Under the pieces are notes generated by a model. That model saw only the letters and a program-made list of their open reading frames with translations. It searched no databases and was not told where the DNA came from. From contig CM068590.1 of assembly GCA_035048485.1 (NCBI GenBank), positions 17,906,774 through 17,970,773 of the forward strand: a DNA stretch of 64,000 nucleotides. Reading direction: 5' to 3'. Below, piece after piece: positions 30,401-45,400 of this stretch. The stretch's first letter is position 1. Each line of letters opens with the position of its first letter. A program made the translations under genes and the position numbers. Origin of the DNA: Pteria penguin. Lineage: Eukaryota > Mollusca > Bivalvia > Pterioida > Pteriidae.

Positions 30401-33400
30401 GTCCAATTACCACCCTGCATCACTATGTTAAAGAGGTTGGTTACCACCTGCTTCCATGTCACAATATAGCTGAATATGACTGAAAGTGACAGAAAACACC
30501 AAACAACCAACCGACGAAAAAGTACAATTACAGACATAATATAATGAGAATTTCTATTTATTTTGCACATTTTCAGCGCATATTTCCTACAAAGTTACTG
30601 TCATTTGCTCGAAATTTTCTGTTTGGTAAATAAAGTTAAAATTATTAAGTTTACATAAAATATGTGTGAAACGGTTTCTAATTAGTTTACTGCCATAATT
30701 CTGCTTATCATGATATAAAAAAATTGGGATTTTTTTTTCATATTCTTCACAGTGACTATATAATCAAATTTCTCCGTACTTCCAAACGCCTAATTTCGTA
30801 AATCACTGATTTTAGGACATACCTGGTCTTTCCATCAGCACAGTAGTAGAAGAGGGCCTCTTTAGTGATCAACCTGTTGGTTCTCCTCATCTCTGCGAGG
30901 ACCTCTGTCATCCAGTCCTCTACACGACCTTCAGCAGCCACATGCTCTCTGTACTCCATGATCTCCCCTTCAGCAGATTTCATCGCAGTTGCCATGGTTT
31001 CTCCATTGGGTCCTTGTTCAAATCTCAATGATGCAATGTTGTCGTACATCTGAAATAAAAGCAAGAGATTTCGTGTTGAATCGGTAATCACTGAAATCAT
31101 CTATTTTAATGGCATCATAGTATAAGATATTATTTATTGTAAACATTATAAAATTCTTTCCTTTGAATTAAAAAATTACTCTCTGTTTTTTTAACAGTTT
31201 AACACCACACTAGGACTATTTCACCTAGATGTTGGAAATTAGCCATGTGTATACTGCTGAAGCAAAGCTTCTTAATTACTGCTTAATGTCACTCTAGGCA
31301 TCTGCCTGATGCATTGCTTCCAAATTTATACCTTTGACACAGACCTTCCTGCAGCAGTGAGGGATCTTTATATGCCATGCCTACCATGACATGGGATCTT
31401 AGCTTTCACTATCTCATCTAAAAGACAGAACACCGGTGTATCCATGCCGGTAGTCATACCGGTCAGGTATATCCATGGCGGTAGTCATACCTGGGTCTCC
31501 CGGTCAGGAACTGAAAAGCCATTGACCGTTGTCAAGTAGTTGTAAGGACCTTTTCACTTGCCATAGTTAGAAGAATCCAAACTTAACTATGGTGAGAGGA
31601 GGTCCAGCATACTGATTTAGTCCACTTAGCCACCCAAGCCCATGAAACATACATAAATCATGAGGCATACACTCAAATACTAAACTAAATTATACTAAAA
31701 CTCTAAATTGACTAACACAAGGAAAATTTTTTTTAATATCTTGCCTTCAATGCAAAAACCACAAGGTTACATACCTTAATCATATGCTCCTGGACACAGT
31801 TTGGATCGCTGCTTCCCAGAATGCTCAGCAACTCGTCATCAGAGATGAAGAAGAATCTTGGGAAGGCATTCCTCTTGGAGTCGAGGTAATCATTTAGAGA
31901 TTTCTGACATCTCTCCAGACCCATGCTGAGTGCCTCGAGATCCTGTAAACGGTTGGGGGCATGACAGGATGTCTTGATGGTTGGAGTTTTGTGGGTGTCA
32001 GTCATAATCTGGAAATCATAAGACAAATGAAGTTATAAGATATGAAATGTATAATCATCATGATAGAGGTTTCTTTCTTTTGGTTTTGGGGTTTCCTTCT
32101 TTTGGTTTTGTTAAACCAGCTCAATGCCAAAGTCTACATATTCTAAGCTATCAAATATACACTGAATAGTGGTATAAAATGTACAAATTTGAAATTTAGA
32201 GTTTTACAATGGAACAGTTCAAAATGTGTAAGAAAGTTTTACATACTGAATCTCATCTTGATAAAGAATCTAAACTTTTGGTTTCAATTGAGTGGTCAGA
32301 AAATGAAAACTCCTCGGTGAAGTTTGAACCTCCAAGCCCTACAAACCTTAGTTGAGCAAACCTCTGACTAAAACATGTAGCTCCAAATTCTGATTGCAAG
32401 AGATTGATCGATCTTGCATTGTATTAGAGAACATTTCATCTATTCTCACAAAGAAATTGACATAGACATTGAGAGAAATGGACAGATCAGTATACAGGTC
32501 ACACTGAGAATATTTTCCGCTCCGACATCTTATAACGAGGGATTTATATCTACCGAAATCTATATTGACAGATGTGTTACCTTCTTGAATGTTTTATCGA
32601 TCTGGTCAAACTTTTTGGCCTCTTCAGGAAGCTGAGACCTAATGTCACCCCCGATGAAGATACCTTCCAGGTACATCCACTTTCTCTGTACTACCATCCA
32701 TACCTACAAGACAAATCGTCATCACGTCTGTTACAACTCAGCTCTCTACCTAGTTCGACAATAATTAAAATAAATGCACTTGTTAGGAGGTTCAATCAAA
32801 TCCCTTTTTTTCAATGGCATATCAGTAACAATTCCCCTATGATGGCTGCAAATAAAGAGAGTTTCTGAAAATTACACGACCTGCTCTCTTAAACATAAAT
32901 ATATCAAATAGAATTTTGGTGAAGTTTTTCATAAAAACCAGATACAAAAGCAAAATTGAATGTTCCTTAATTTTTCACAGTTCAGAATAAACATTGCAAG
33001 ATAACAATTTGACATCAATTATTATATTTTTCATTTTTAGTCACAGCACTTACGTCTAAAACTTCAGAAATATGTGACAAGCTCTTTTCCCAGTTCTGTA
33101 CAGAGTTGAGGAATGGACCAACAAATCTGGATGCTGACATACTGCCAAGGTTCATGGCACTGTCATCCAAGATCTGCAGGATTTCATCAACTGCCCCCAG
33201 AATCCATCCTCTGTTGGATGTTCCTTTCATGTAGGGGTGGACAGTGAATTTCATGTTACTCCATTGCTCTTCAACTTCTTTAACTCCCTGTCAAACATTA
33301 GTAATAAATATGATGAAGTATTCCATACAAGTGTCAAGGACTAGTTTCTGGCTAAGGCCAGATCCAAGCTAAGAGGTTATTTTAGCTTTTAACATGTGAA

Positions 33401-36400
33401 TTTATGAGATTTTTTCATATGGTTATATGCAATACATAGGGCACCTATCCACTACATATGAAATTTTTGTAAATTCGTGTTTTGACTACTCCTAAAATGT
33501 AGCAGCCAGTAACTGGTCTTAGTTGGGAACTGACCCTCGACCAATATAAGATTCATAAATTGACCTGTTTGACCTAGGAATCCTTGAAATACAAGAACTA
33601 CACTTAATATTATTCCTTAAAATCAACGTAATTTCCTTTAACATCCATTCATTTGAGCAGGCAGAATGAGGGATAAACCGAAACACTCTAGGAGATCTTA
33701 AGTAAGAAATAATATTTACTTAAGCACAAGATTTGCTTGTATTTAATCAACCACTGAACTAAACTCATTCTGTATCTGATGCCAATATCCTTACCAATAA
33801 TGAATATAAGTCTCCTTGGATACAATACAATATATATTACATAAATAATATTGCCAAAGCTCAAGTGCATGTATTAATACAATCCAGTTTCAAAGAGGAC
33901 CAAGTCTCAATAGTATGCAAACATATATATGTTTGCAATGAACTTTAAACATACCTTTTCAATACCCATTTCCTTGCTGGCTTTGGTGACAATCTCTCCA
34001 ATAGCTTCATGGAATCGATGCAGTTCCATTGCAAAAACATTAGCCAAGGTGAAGGTCTCTGGATTAATGTCAAACTTCTGTCCAGTTTTGGTCATCAGTT
34101 CCTTCCAATGACTAGATTACACAAATAAATATTTTAAAATAAGTAGAACATTTTAGTGGAGCATAATATTCATTTAAGTCCACAATTCACCAATCATTTT
34201 TCCATTTTTCAAAATATAAGATGCGAAAAATTTATGAATTTCTTTTTCCGAAATAAAATTAAAAATAGTAACTCAAACTTTTCCTAAGTCTGATTTATCA
34301 AAAATAAATAGTAAATCAACTATTAATTACTGAATTTCTTTTCTCATCAGTCATCTAAACAATTAACTGTTGTCCAGCAAAGAGTAAAATAGAGTCTGGC
34401 TCAGTAGAATGGTTAATGCTAATGTATTAATGATCTCAGTAGAATGATAAATGCTAACATATTACTGATTTCAGAAGAATGGTTAATGCTAGCATACTAC
34501 TGATTTCAGAAGAATGCTTAATGCTAGCATACTACTGATTTCAGAAGAATGGTTAATGCTAGCGTATTACCGATCTCAGTAAAATGGTTAATGATAGTGT
34601 TTAACCAATCTCAGTAGAATGGTTAATGGTAGTGTAATACCAATCTCGGTAGAATGGTTCATGCTAGCGTATTACCAACCTCAGTAGAATGGTTTATGAT
34701 AGCATATTACCAACCTCAGTACAACTGTTAATGCTAGTGTACTACTGATCTCAGTACAATGGTTAATGCTAGCATATTACCAATCTCAGTCGAATGGTTA
34801 TTGCTAGCGTATTACTTATCTCAGTAGAATGGTTAATGTTAACATATTACCGACCTCAGTAGAATGGTTAATGATAGCATATGACCGGCCTCAGTAGAAT
34901 GGTAATGCTAGTGTATTACTGATCTCAGTAGAATGATAAATGCTAACATATTACAGGCCTCAGTAGAATGGTTTATGATAGCATATTACCGGCCTCAGTA
35001 GAATGGTAATGCTAGTGTATTACTGATCTCAGTAGAATGATAAATGCTAGCATATTACCGATCTCAGTACAATGGTTATTGCTAGTGTATTACTGATCTC
35101 AGTAGAATGGTTAATGCTAACATATTACAGGCCTCAGTAGAATGGTTTATGATAGCATATTACCGGCCTCAGTAGAATGGTAATGCTAGTGTATTACTGA
35201 TCTCAGAAGAATGATAAATGCTAGCATATTACCGATCTCATTACAATGGTTAATGCTAGTGTATTATTGATCTCAGTCGAATGGTTATTGCTAGTGTATT
35301 ATTGATCTCAGCAGAATGGTTAATGCTAACATATTACAGGCCTCAGTAGAATGGTTTATGATAGCATATTACCGGCCTCAGTAGAATGGTTTATGGTAGC
35401 ATATTACCGGCCTCAGTAGAATGGTTTATGATAGCATATTACCGGCCTCAGTAAAATGGTAATGCTAGTGTATTACTGAACTCAGTAGAATGATAAATGC
35501 TAGCATATTACCGATCTCTGAGGGCATCATGCTTCAAGTCAACAAATAACGGTAGAGAGTCTTTAAATTCCTTCATCTTGGACTCAACAGCACGTGCAGC
35601 TTGTAAAGATTTCACTTCTCGTGGCATTTTTCTCAACTGCTTGATAAAGCCATCAATACCATCTTGAAGAACTTGGATGTTCAAATTCGACCATAACGTT
35701 TCAGCCCATTGTTCTCTTGTATTCTATAAAACCAACGCTAAGAATTAGATCATTTCACACATAATAATTACACAAATTCATCACACATTTCTATATACAT
35801 GTATATTGTAATAGTAAACAATTTTTTGAGATGAGCTAACAGGAAAAGGGCCAAGTCAGTAATCTAAGATTTTGTAGCCTTAACAACACGAAGTCATTTT
35901 GTTAAATTCCAAGTCTAACATTTCAGATAAGATGTTGTTTCTGTAACTGACATTGTCTAATGCTACTCAAGGATCATTTCACCTAAAGAGTGGCTGGTAG
36001 TGTTCAGTGGTGCAGGTAGCCAGAGCAAAACCAGAGAGCTGACCTTCCACAAGTATACCAGAAGAACCTTTTATAGGAGTGAGAAGTTACAGCGAGTTCA
36101 AGAGCATCTGTTTAACTCACTGTGGTCCACTTTACTACATCAAAGAACATGCAAGAGGATAAAAACGTTTTTCATTCAGTATCTAGTTTATAATGGAGTT
36201 ACCAACCAAGCATAGAGTACATCCCTTTGACCATTCCACTACTAACACTATATACCCTCAAACCCCCAATCCCCTCCCTCTCCCGCTCTACTGAAATTAT
36301 CAACATACCCTCTGCTCTTCATACAGCGCATACACCATCTCCAGACCTTTCATCTGTTTCTGTACCTCCATCAGGTTAGGATACATGGTGATTGGCAGGT

Positions 36401-39400
36401 CAAATAATTTCTCTGCGTTAGCAAGTTCCTGTCTGTCGGTCTCTAATTGTCCCACCTCCACACGGAATGTTTTCATCAATTCCAAGCCTATGATGATAGA
36501 TAAATAGTGGAGTAATTTTTAATCTTTTGAGAATCATTTGAATATTCCCCCCAAAACCCCCAGAATTTGCCAGTTCTATCACTGACTGTCATTGAAAATA
36601 ATTATTTTTAAATTAATAAGCATTTTGAGGTATTCCATGTATCATAAGCATCACAAATAAGAACATGTACACCACAGCAGATTGACCTCTGAACCTTACC
36701 CTTTTCAAGGTCAGTTCCCACAGCACCAGGTCCATTATCGTAAAACTTTTCAGAGAAAGATTCCAATTCTTTCTTGAACTCCTGTATTTGACTGAGTGTT
36801 ATCTGAAATAAACAACAGGACCATAGCAATGCTTTATCAATTCACGGTCAGTACCACTATACACCCAATAGTAGACTATTTATGCAGAAGTGGCACTACC
36901 AGTGCATGTATTAAGATATTAAAAAGCAGAGATTTTTCTTACATGGGGCATTGGTAGAATTTTTCCCATTTAAATTCCTGAACTGTGCAAATTACCATGA
37001 TTAAATCTTTCATCGATTTTTTTCAGAAACAAGATATTTCTCCCTCAACTCTAATATCCCAGAATAATCCCTGAAGAGGTCACAATCATAAAACAAATTT
37101 GAAGCTACTTGTCTTTTTTGCAAAATTTGAATTGTATTAATTTAAAATGCGAATGAAATATATTATTTTATATATATATTAAGGTAATTCTAACTTTTTA
37201 CAAATTGCTTTATGAGACTGAATCTGGTTGTTCACTACCACAAAAAAATTTATTGATACATAATGATAGAAAACCAGAGTCACCAGAAAGGTTCAAGCTA
37301 ATGAACTTCTGACCCCAAGAACATATATCTTAAATAATTTTTGAAAAAAAGCTAAGTTTACAATAAAAATACTCACTTCTGTAAATTTCTTCTTAACAAC
37401 CACCAAACTAGCATCAGTATTTTTGGATTTGTACACCAGCTCGTCCCACAACACGGGCAGTTTCTGCTGTAGTTCTTTCTCGTCATCTGTCACCTGGATA
37501 TCATACATGGCCAGTGTGCGATATCTTTCTCGGATATCTCGTATTCTGTTCTCCACGTCCAGTGACATCATCTTGATATCAGAAATTGTTGTCAAGACAA
37601 ATTTGAGATCCTCTAACTGATTAGGAGTCTGTTCAAGATCGTCAGACTTATCCTGGAATAAGTGATTATACCATCAAGTTAGTCATTCATAATAATTTAA
37701 TCATCATCATAAAAGCTTTGATAACTTACCAAATGGGGTATAATATGGAATGATTAGAAGGTTATTAAAATCAATGCACCCTTCAATAAAGCAAGATTTT
37801 TCGTGAATATGATGATGTTATGACTGTCATCGATGGTTCAACAAGCGTCCATTAAATGAGGTATTTGTTTACAAAGTCATTAATATAACAATTGAAGACC
37901 TCAGAATTCCCACATTACAAATGAAACTATTTATGTACGAATGGATATTTGTAACATCACACTAAAATTATTTCACCTATTTGGTAGGGATGTGCAGTTT
38001 TATTGCCAAACCGGTATATTGCAATTTTCCGCTTCGTATTATGTCCTGCAGTATTTTTTTCAAGAACCGCTTCAAGATTGGTATTTCATATATTCATATT
38101 TTCATTTTGTTTACTTGCTGGATGGCGAGGGAACAGGAGTTTGTTCATAATAAAAAGCCAAATATGGAATAAATGTGTTGTCTCAAGGGTATGGACAGGA
38201 GTCAACTGACTTGAAAATGTTGCCTGTTATTGTCTTAGCATTCCTGTTTTCTTTAGTTGAAGTTGAATTAAAGATTCACTGATAGTGACATGACTTTAAA
38301 GGAGAATTTTGTCATCATATAAATATCGCAATTTATTGCAATATTTGTTTGCGTATCGCAGTATATCGCAATACACAATTTGACCAACAATACTCATCCC
38401 TACCATTTGGTGGTGGTCGATGTTCATAAAAGGAAAATGGAGTACTCAGAGCACCATCAAATCTTAAGGAGGTACAGTGATAAACCTTTCACTTTCTCAC
38501 ACTTGGTGCTAAATCCAGACTTGACGAACACAAGAGGCTGCAGTGTTTAAGCACAATGCTTTAATACATTCTTAGCCACATCCTACATGTTCTGCGACAT
38601 CAAAGTATAATTTAATTTGTTTTTAAATTATGAAATAATAACATGCCTTATAGTCACATGTTACATTTACAGGTAAATTTCAACATCTCTATGATGAATA
38701 CAAAAGAATATCAACTTTAATTTATTAAATAATTACTAATACCAACAATAAGCCACTATTTGACGGACTAGATGATCAAAACTTACGTCAAGCTGATCCC
38801 TCAGTTGGTACAGACCCTCTTTGGCAGAGTCGCGGAGTATTTTTCCGAGATGACCGATCCACTGTTTTGCGTGCTCTTTGACAGATGAGGCCAAAGGACC
38901 CATATGAAGTCGGATACACTCTTGGTCCTTTACCAAGGGTAGAGTTTCCACCTCGTCTATTGTCTTGTAGTAGTATTGTAGTTTGTCATCGAAAGCCACC
39001 ACTGATGGACCTTTCTGGTACCACTTCTCTGCAATAGCTTGCTGTAACAAAGACCTTACAATTAAGAAATGACAATAAGTCCTCCGAGGAGAGGTATGAA
39101 TTAAATAAGTAATAAGAAACACTCAAAGTCCACAAATTGGAGTGTTTCTTGTTATTTATTTAATTTACATTTAGTTCAGAAATATTTTGCAAACAATTAA
39201 AGCTGACCATATAAACATAAACTTATCTTTTACTTTAAATTTTGCTGGGAAAAAGCGTATACAAATATATATATATATATATGTATTCATACATATGTAT
39301 CAATATAAACCTTCATGTTATTATATTCAAAAAGTATTAACAGATTGTAGGAAAAGCAGTACAGGCTGAACATTTAGTGAAAAATATCTTCCTCTTCCAA

Positions 39401-42400
39401 TACAAAGTGTACTCAAAAGTTGAGTGTTATACTTCATGATATGATACAGTAACATCTTATCTGACCATTACTGACCTTGTCCACCTTCCAGATGCTTCTG
39501 TACTTCTTCCAGCGGTTCAAGTAACGAGTCATATTGGTCAAGGTGGTCTTAATGTCTGTCTGTATGGTCTGGACATAGTCTATGACTTCTGGGTTCACTG
39601 ATATGTCGGAGAAAAAGCTGAAGACATACGGCTCATCCTCCCCTTCCTGTTTCTGTGGAGGAGTTTCTATACATGTTCCCTGCATCCATCTCACAAACAT
39701 TCTTGTCCTGTTAAAAACAAAACACGAATCTCATTTCAATAAAATTCTACAATTCCAAATTCTTATTTATCAGAGTTATTCATTACCATGGTGGTAATAA
39801 GAAAAAAAGAGGGGGGGGGGAATGTCAGAGAGTTAATGATGGAATTCATTAAAAAAAAGATTATTATTATAAAACTCTGTTAAGACAGGCATAAAATGCT
39901 TATTTAAATACAAAATAGAGGCAGATTTCATAGGAATACTTAAAACTGAATGGCAATTATTACAAAAAGAGTAAAACATATCATTTCACGATTTTCAAGG
40001 AAATGCTTATACGCTAAGAGAACTACACTATACAGTTTTACTATTTCATACTTTTCCTTCCTTGTTTTTTTTTTTTTTTTTAAATCCCAAGCAGTGTATC
40101 TCACAGTGTTAGACTGGTAAAGATAATATGCAAGAACGTGATTACTGCTTTACCGTTCTGACTAGTGCTTTTATACATAATATTTTTTTGTTCTACAGTG
40201 GGGCTGATAACCTGCCCAAGTTTAGAACAGTAGATTTGGTAGGTGACTAAAATACAAAGCATGAGCAGAATGAGTATTTGCGATCTTGTGCATTCAAAGA
40301 GAAGGAAAGTATATCATTTATTTACTTCTTATTTGTGTATCATTTATTTATCGATGATATACAGTCAAACCTGCTTTGAAGACCACCTGTACTAAGCAGT
40401 CAGCTATCTAAGACAACCATCTTTTCCCATTCCTTGCTACTAATTGTTTATACAAATCTAACCCGTATTAAGAGGCCATCTCCCTTAAGTGGTCACTTTT
40501 CCACCTTCCCTTAGTTGGTCACTCAACAGTTTTGACTATATCTAGATATCCTTGATATGGAATTCTTAGTAACACAAATATAGAACTTAAGGTAGCTTAC
40601 CCTTCCACACAATCTCTCACACACTGCAGTGTCAGCTTGTACACTTCATTAGCCTGAGGATGTAGCACCACATCAGGAGCAGCCAACAATGTCTCTACTT
40701 GGAAAAGAGGTTTCTCTGTACGTAAAGCTAACTCAAAGCATCGTAAATTATTGTATATTAACTTTGTCAATGAATCGAACACTTTTCTCTCCCAGTAGCT
40801 GTAATATGCATGTAGTTTAGGTGATCTGCCAGAGTTTGTGTGTACCACAAGTCCTTCCATTTTTGTCAATAATGGTCCTATTGCACGATATTTTCTGGCA
40901 AGAATTTCAAAATCTTTCACTCTCTCTCTTTCTATGTGTTCAAAGTATTCCTGTAAAGATAAAATATTTTGAATAGTAATATATCAAAATAGAACTAACA
41001 ATTTTTTTTTCTTTTCTATTTTATAGTTTGAAAATTAATAATGAAATCTAATATTTACCTAATTTAAAACTAATTATAATAAATACGATATATACCACAA
41101 CTTCTACACATGTAGTGAGGTAATATGATATCATAACTTTACAGAGTAATGTACTTTGAAATGCTTCCCGGTAAAATCTGACTGAACTTGTCGCAACCTA
41201 CATTTCGAAAACTGCTTAAAAACCTTGTCAACAAAGGGAGCAACATCAGAGGAAAATCACACTTCAATGTGCAGAGAACTTTTCTACTGAACACAACACC
41301 CTCAAAATACCGTTGATAATACTGCTGACTCACCTTACAACTTGGAAGTGTGTCTGGGTATTTCTGTGGAGGGGCTTTGAACAGGTTGGCATTCTGTATC
41401 ATCTGAAGCCTCTGATTAATATCCTTAGCATTCTTCTGAATCTGGTTGACTAGGGACTCGAACTTAGCTATGGCCTGCATTACCAAATATAATCTTTAAT
41501 GTTACAGCTGGCTGTACGAGAAACGTTCATATACCGACAAACTTACATTAAGGGACCATCAAACTGAGGTGGAAAAGTGGTTAACCACATAAAGTAGGTG
41601 GTCTCTTGATAAACTTTTTTCCGGTCTTAAATGGTATAATGGGCCTCATATCAGACAAACCACTTTTTGCTGTAATTTTCATTATAATGTTGGATGCTTG
41701 GACTGTGATGCAAATCTGAGTGGCACAACTTCATTTATCTAATACTACTCCAAACATCATGTAAAATCGGAAAAAAAGTTATATATACATGTAGATTTTG
41801 TATCTATATATATATACAATAAATGGAGAGGAACAAAGAAAGATGGTCATTAATGACAGATGACTGCCTAATACAGGTGGTCTTTAAAGCAGGTTTGACA
41901 GTATATCTATTTGTTTTTATTCCTTTTAAGACTCTTTGTTCATGTCTAGTAAAATTTCTACAAAATCTTCACTATCATAAGTAACACATGTTGATAAAAA
42001 TTTTCGATGCTTTTTCACGAGGAATTTCATAAACATGTAGATCATTTTATCATGTTACATCGACAAAAAAACCCAAACTAATTGGCTATAAAATACTGTA
42101 GGATGATTCACTTACGGCATTGCATTTAACGACAAAGTCGTTGATACCAAGAGAGTTCCAATTAAGTCGTTTCGACCCTGGTCGGATCACTCTCCTCAAG
42201 TCACGCATATGATCTTCTAATAAGTTAGACTACAAAAAGAAATAAAAATCTCATATATTGACATTTAAGTATGATCTAAATATTTAACGAAGTAATTATC
42301 CCCAAGTTATGAACAGACATATCACATTATATGGGCTTAAATGTCAGGATTCTAACAGAATGAATTTAAAACTTTTTCGCAAGCATGATATTCCAATGAT

Positions 42401-45400
42401 TTCTGACCTTAAAGTTTAGAGTTAATCTTCCAATCTGAAAAACATCTTTTTACAAAAATACGGAATACTGCACCTACAATAACATCAACATACACATGTG
42501 CATCGACTAATTGTTTACTATTTGGAGACATAATACCGTGGGAAGACATCCACATAAAAGTTGCCAATGCCAAGAACAATGGGTTTGGTATGTGACTAAA
42601 TGCAAACCATGACCGATTTTGATCATTGAGAAATTGCACAGTATTGGTCAGCTATCGAAGAAGCTTTGGTGTTAACTGTTTTTCATGGACAATGATAAAT
42701 TCACATGAAATACGAAATAACCATATTCCCTAGTAATTATCTGGTTTGAGTAAAACCATGTTAGAAGTCAAATTATTGTTTTCTCTGATGTTACCTCAGC
42801 CGTGTCCAGCGATGCCAGTAGCGCATGATATCTACTTAACATGAAGCGTAGACCATCTACATACTTGATGTACTTCTCTTCCTAGAAAATAAGTTCATAT
42901 TTTGAAAATACTCATTGTGTGAAATTGAAGTCAACACTTCATAGAATACCCAAGTCTAAATTAATACTGTTGTTGTAAATGCTAAAGACTTGTGCATAGA
43001 AAAACATTTGTGTGACAGACATTAAAGATGGGAGACAAAAGCATCCTAAGCATCACGAGCATCCCTCACAAGCAACACAATATGATCTGTAAGTTTTGTT
43101 TACTTTCATTTCATTTTCTGAAAACGGTTTTTAATTTTTCATGGCAGTAACAGTACTTCTAGGCATATCAAATCTGTACTACAGTACCACAGGTAAATGA
43201 AGTGAATTTGTTATTGCTAAACTTATTTATAAGTTAAAAAAAAGTAATCTGTCACTATTTATTGGAAACATAGTCAGAAACATAGGTTTGATCTTCTGGA
43301 GATATTCCAAATGCACACATAAATTCTGTTTGTTTTGTAACATAGTAGTATTACTCCCAAATTCTGATAGTTTTAGGAAATATCAAGAGTCACCAGATGA
43401 AACTAACACATCTTTTGATTGGATATCATTCAAATGAAGCTGGACTTCCAAATCATGAAGTTTGTTAAAAAATAGGCTTAAACCTTTTTCAAAGAAAAAA
43501 CAAATTCTAAAATGTGATAAAAATACTTTGTCTGACTGAATGTACACAAAATGAGTGAATCTAAATCTAAACCAAAAGCTTTTGTTTAAAAGAGTATTCT
43601 ATCCAGTATAGAGTATAGCCAACAAATAAAATATTACACAATGGTGACTTTATCAGTACTTATATACCTGTAGAGCTACATTTCTGGCCAGTTCTGGGAC
43701 GGAAAATCCTAGTTGCTCCATGTATCGGGTTTCCGAGACAATCTCTGCCAGCTGAGGATCAAAATCCACCAAATACTTCAACTCAATGCCTAAAAGCAAT
43801 AAATTACATATATCAATATCAAGTAGCAAATCATCAGTGTTCCCTTCAAGCTCTACTCTAAATTCAATTAACTGACAATATTTATTGATAAAATAAGCCA
43901 TGCATTGATTTCCAATCATATTTTTTCCAAATAACATGCTTAGAATAAAAATGAACCAATTGGATGTTTAAAACATTTTGAGAACATAAAATTGAAAGCA
44001 TTACATTCAATGTATACAACAATACATCAACAATTTAAATCAAACTAAAAAAAAGTTGATACACTATGAATATACAAGACGCAGATTATGTTTTTCTGTT
44101 GTAACTTCATTTACATACAAATTTTTAGAATTGAATTTTTATCATGAAAAGATTACCTATATTTTGTCCTCAAAAATTCTTTATTAGAATGAAAGCAGCT
44201 ATCTATAGCTAATTAACAAATTGGACAGTACGAGGGCATTTTATTTCTATGTCCTGGACAAGTAGAAGGCTAAAGTTATTTCCATGGATACAAGGATGCA
44301 GTCCAGAGTGTTTTGTTTTCCCCTTACATTAATCCAATTGTTTTAATAATTCAATCATGTGGTCATTATAAGGGGCTATCAACTGTTTATATTTTAAACT
44401 TTGTGGCATCATTGATCACCCACTCATCAAAAGTAAAAAAAGGTCAAAGAAACCCTTGCATTCTCTAAATTTATTCTTTTAAGTGAAAGGAGAATTTTTC
44501 TCTACACAGTGGTTTAAAATATGGGCCAGCGGTCAACTGGGGCCAGTTTCACTCAACTTTAATAACTTGTAAAAAATGGTAAATATTTGACAACACATTA
44601 AGTATACATATTTTCAATTGTCATTAAAATCACAGTTATTTTAGAATATTCAAGTAGAATTTTCATTAATTCAGGTGTCCAAAATTTAGGATCTGTCAAA
44701 AGTATTTTTAGTAAAACAGGTCCCTTATGGTAAAATCTTGAAAACTGCATTAAAGTGGCAGAAATCACAAATTTGCAATATACTGATATTGGCCACAAAT
44801 TGGTCAGTACAATTCATGAAACAAGAAATATACAAGTTACTCAAGTGTTGTCTACTCCGTGTATTGAATCCAATCCTTCAAATTCTAATCAAAGTGAAGA
44901 CACAACCTCCTTCAGAAACGTTTGATAAAATTCACTGTATGTATTTTTGAAGTTTTTAATGTTTGAAATATTTAAGGTTTCACATTCCTTATATTAGAAA
45001 AGTTATTCTGATAATGATGAAATAACTTAATTCATTCAAGAATTATCATAAAAAAGAATTTCTTTAACAATATGACCCCCCAAAAAAGTACTGAAACTAC
45101 TAACAATTTGTTTCATGATTATTTGCTTGAAATGAGCATCACTGTTATTTAAAATCATACTTCAATATGCAAATCAGTCAATTTATTTCTTGAAAAATGC
45201 ATAAGAATGTGTTACTCAAAAACATCTGATCTGATTCACACTTTTCTTGTAGCATGCCATGCAACATTTAGCAAGTTATTTTAAACTAACTCTCCAGATC
45301 ATATCCTTGTTAACTAATATGGACATGAATTTAAGAACATTTAAGCTTGTATCATGTACCTTTTACTTTAAAATGCCATCACATATGCTAGTGTGTCAAT

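Noticed and set aside
34400..35511. CRISPR-like regular repeat array
   Set aside because: Eukaryotic intron; units are contiguous with no unique spacers, so it is a minisatellite.
36000..36215. 71-codon plus-strand open frame
   Set aside because: Lies in a dispersed repeat fragment within an intron. No domain, and no relation to a known protein that I can see.
44155..44175. Candidate 12-nt microexon with donor GTAATC in the intron before exon 12
   Set aside because: Weak donor and weak acceptor; expected by chance in 4.7 kb.
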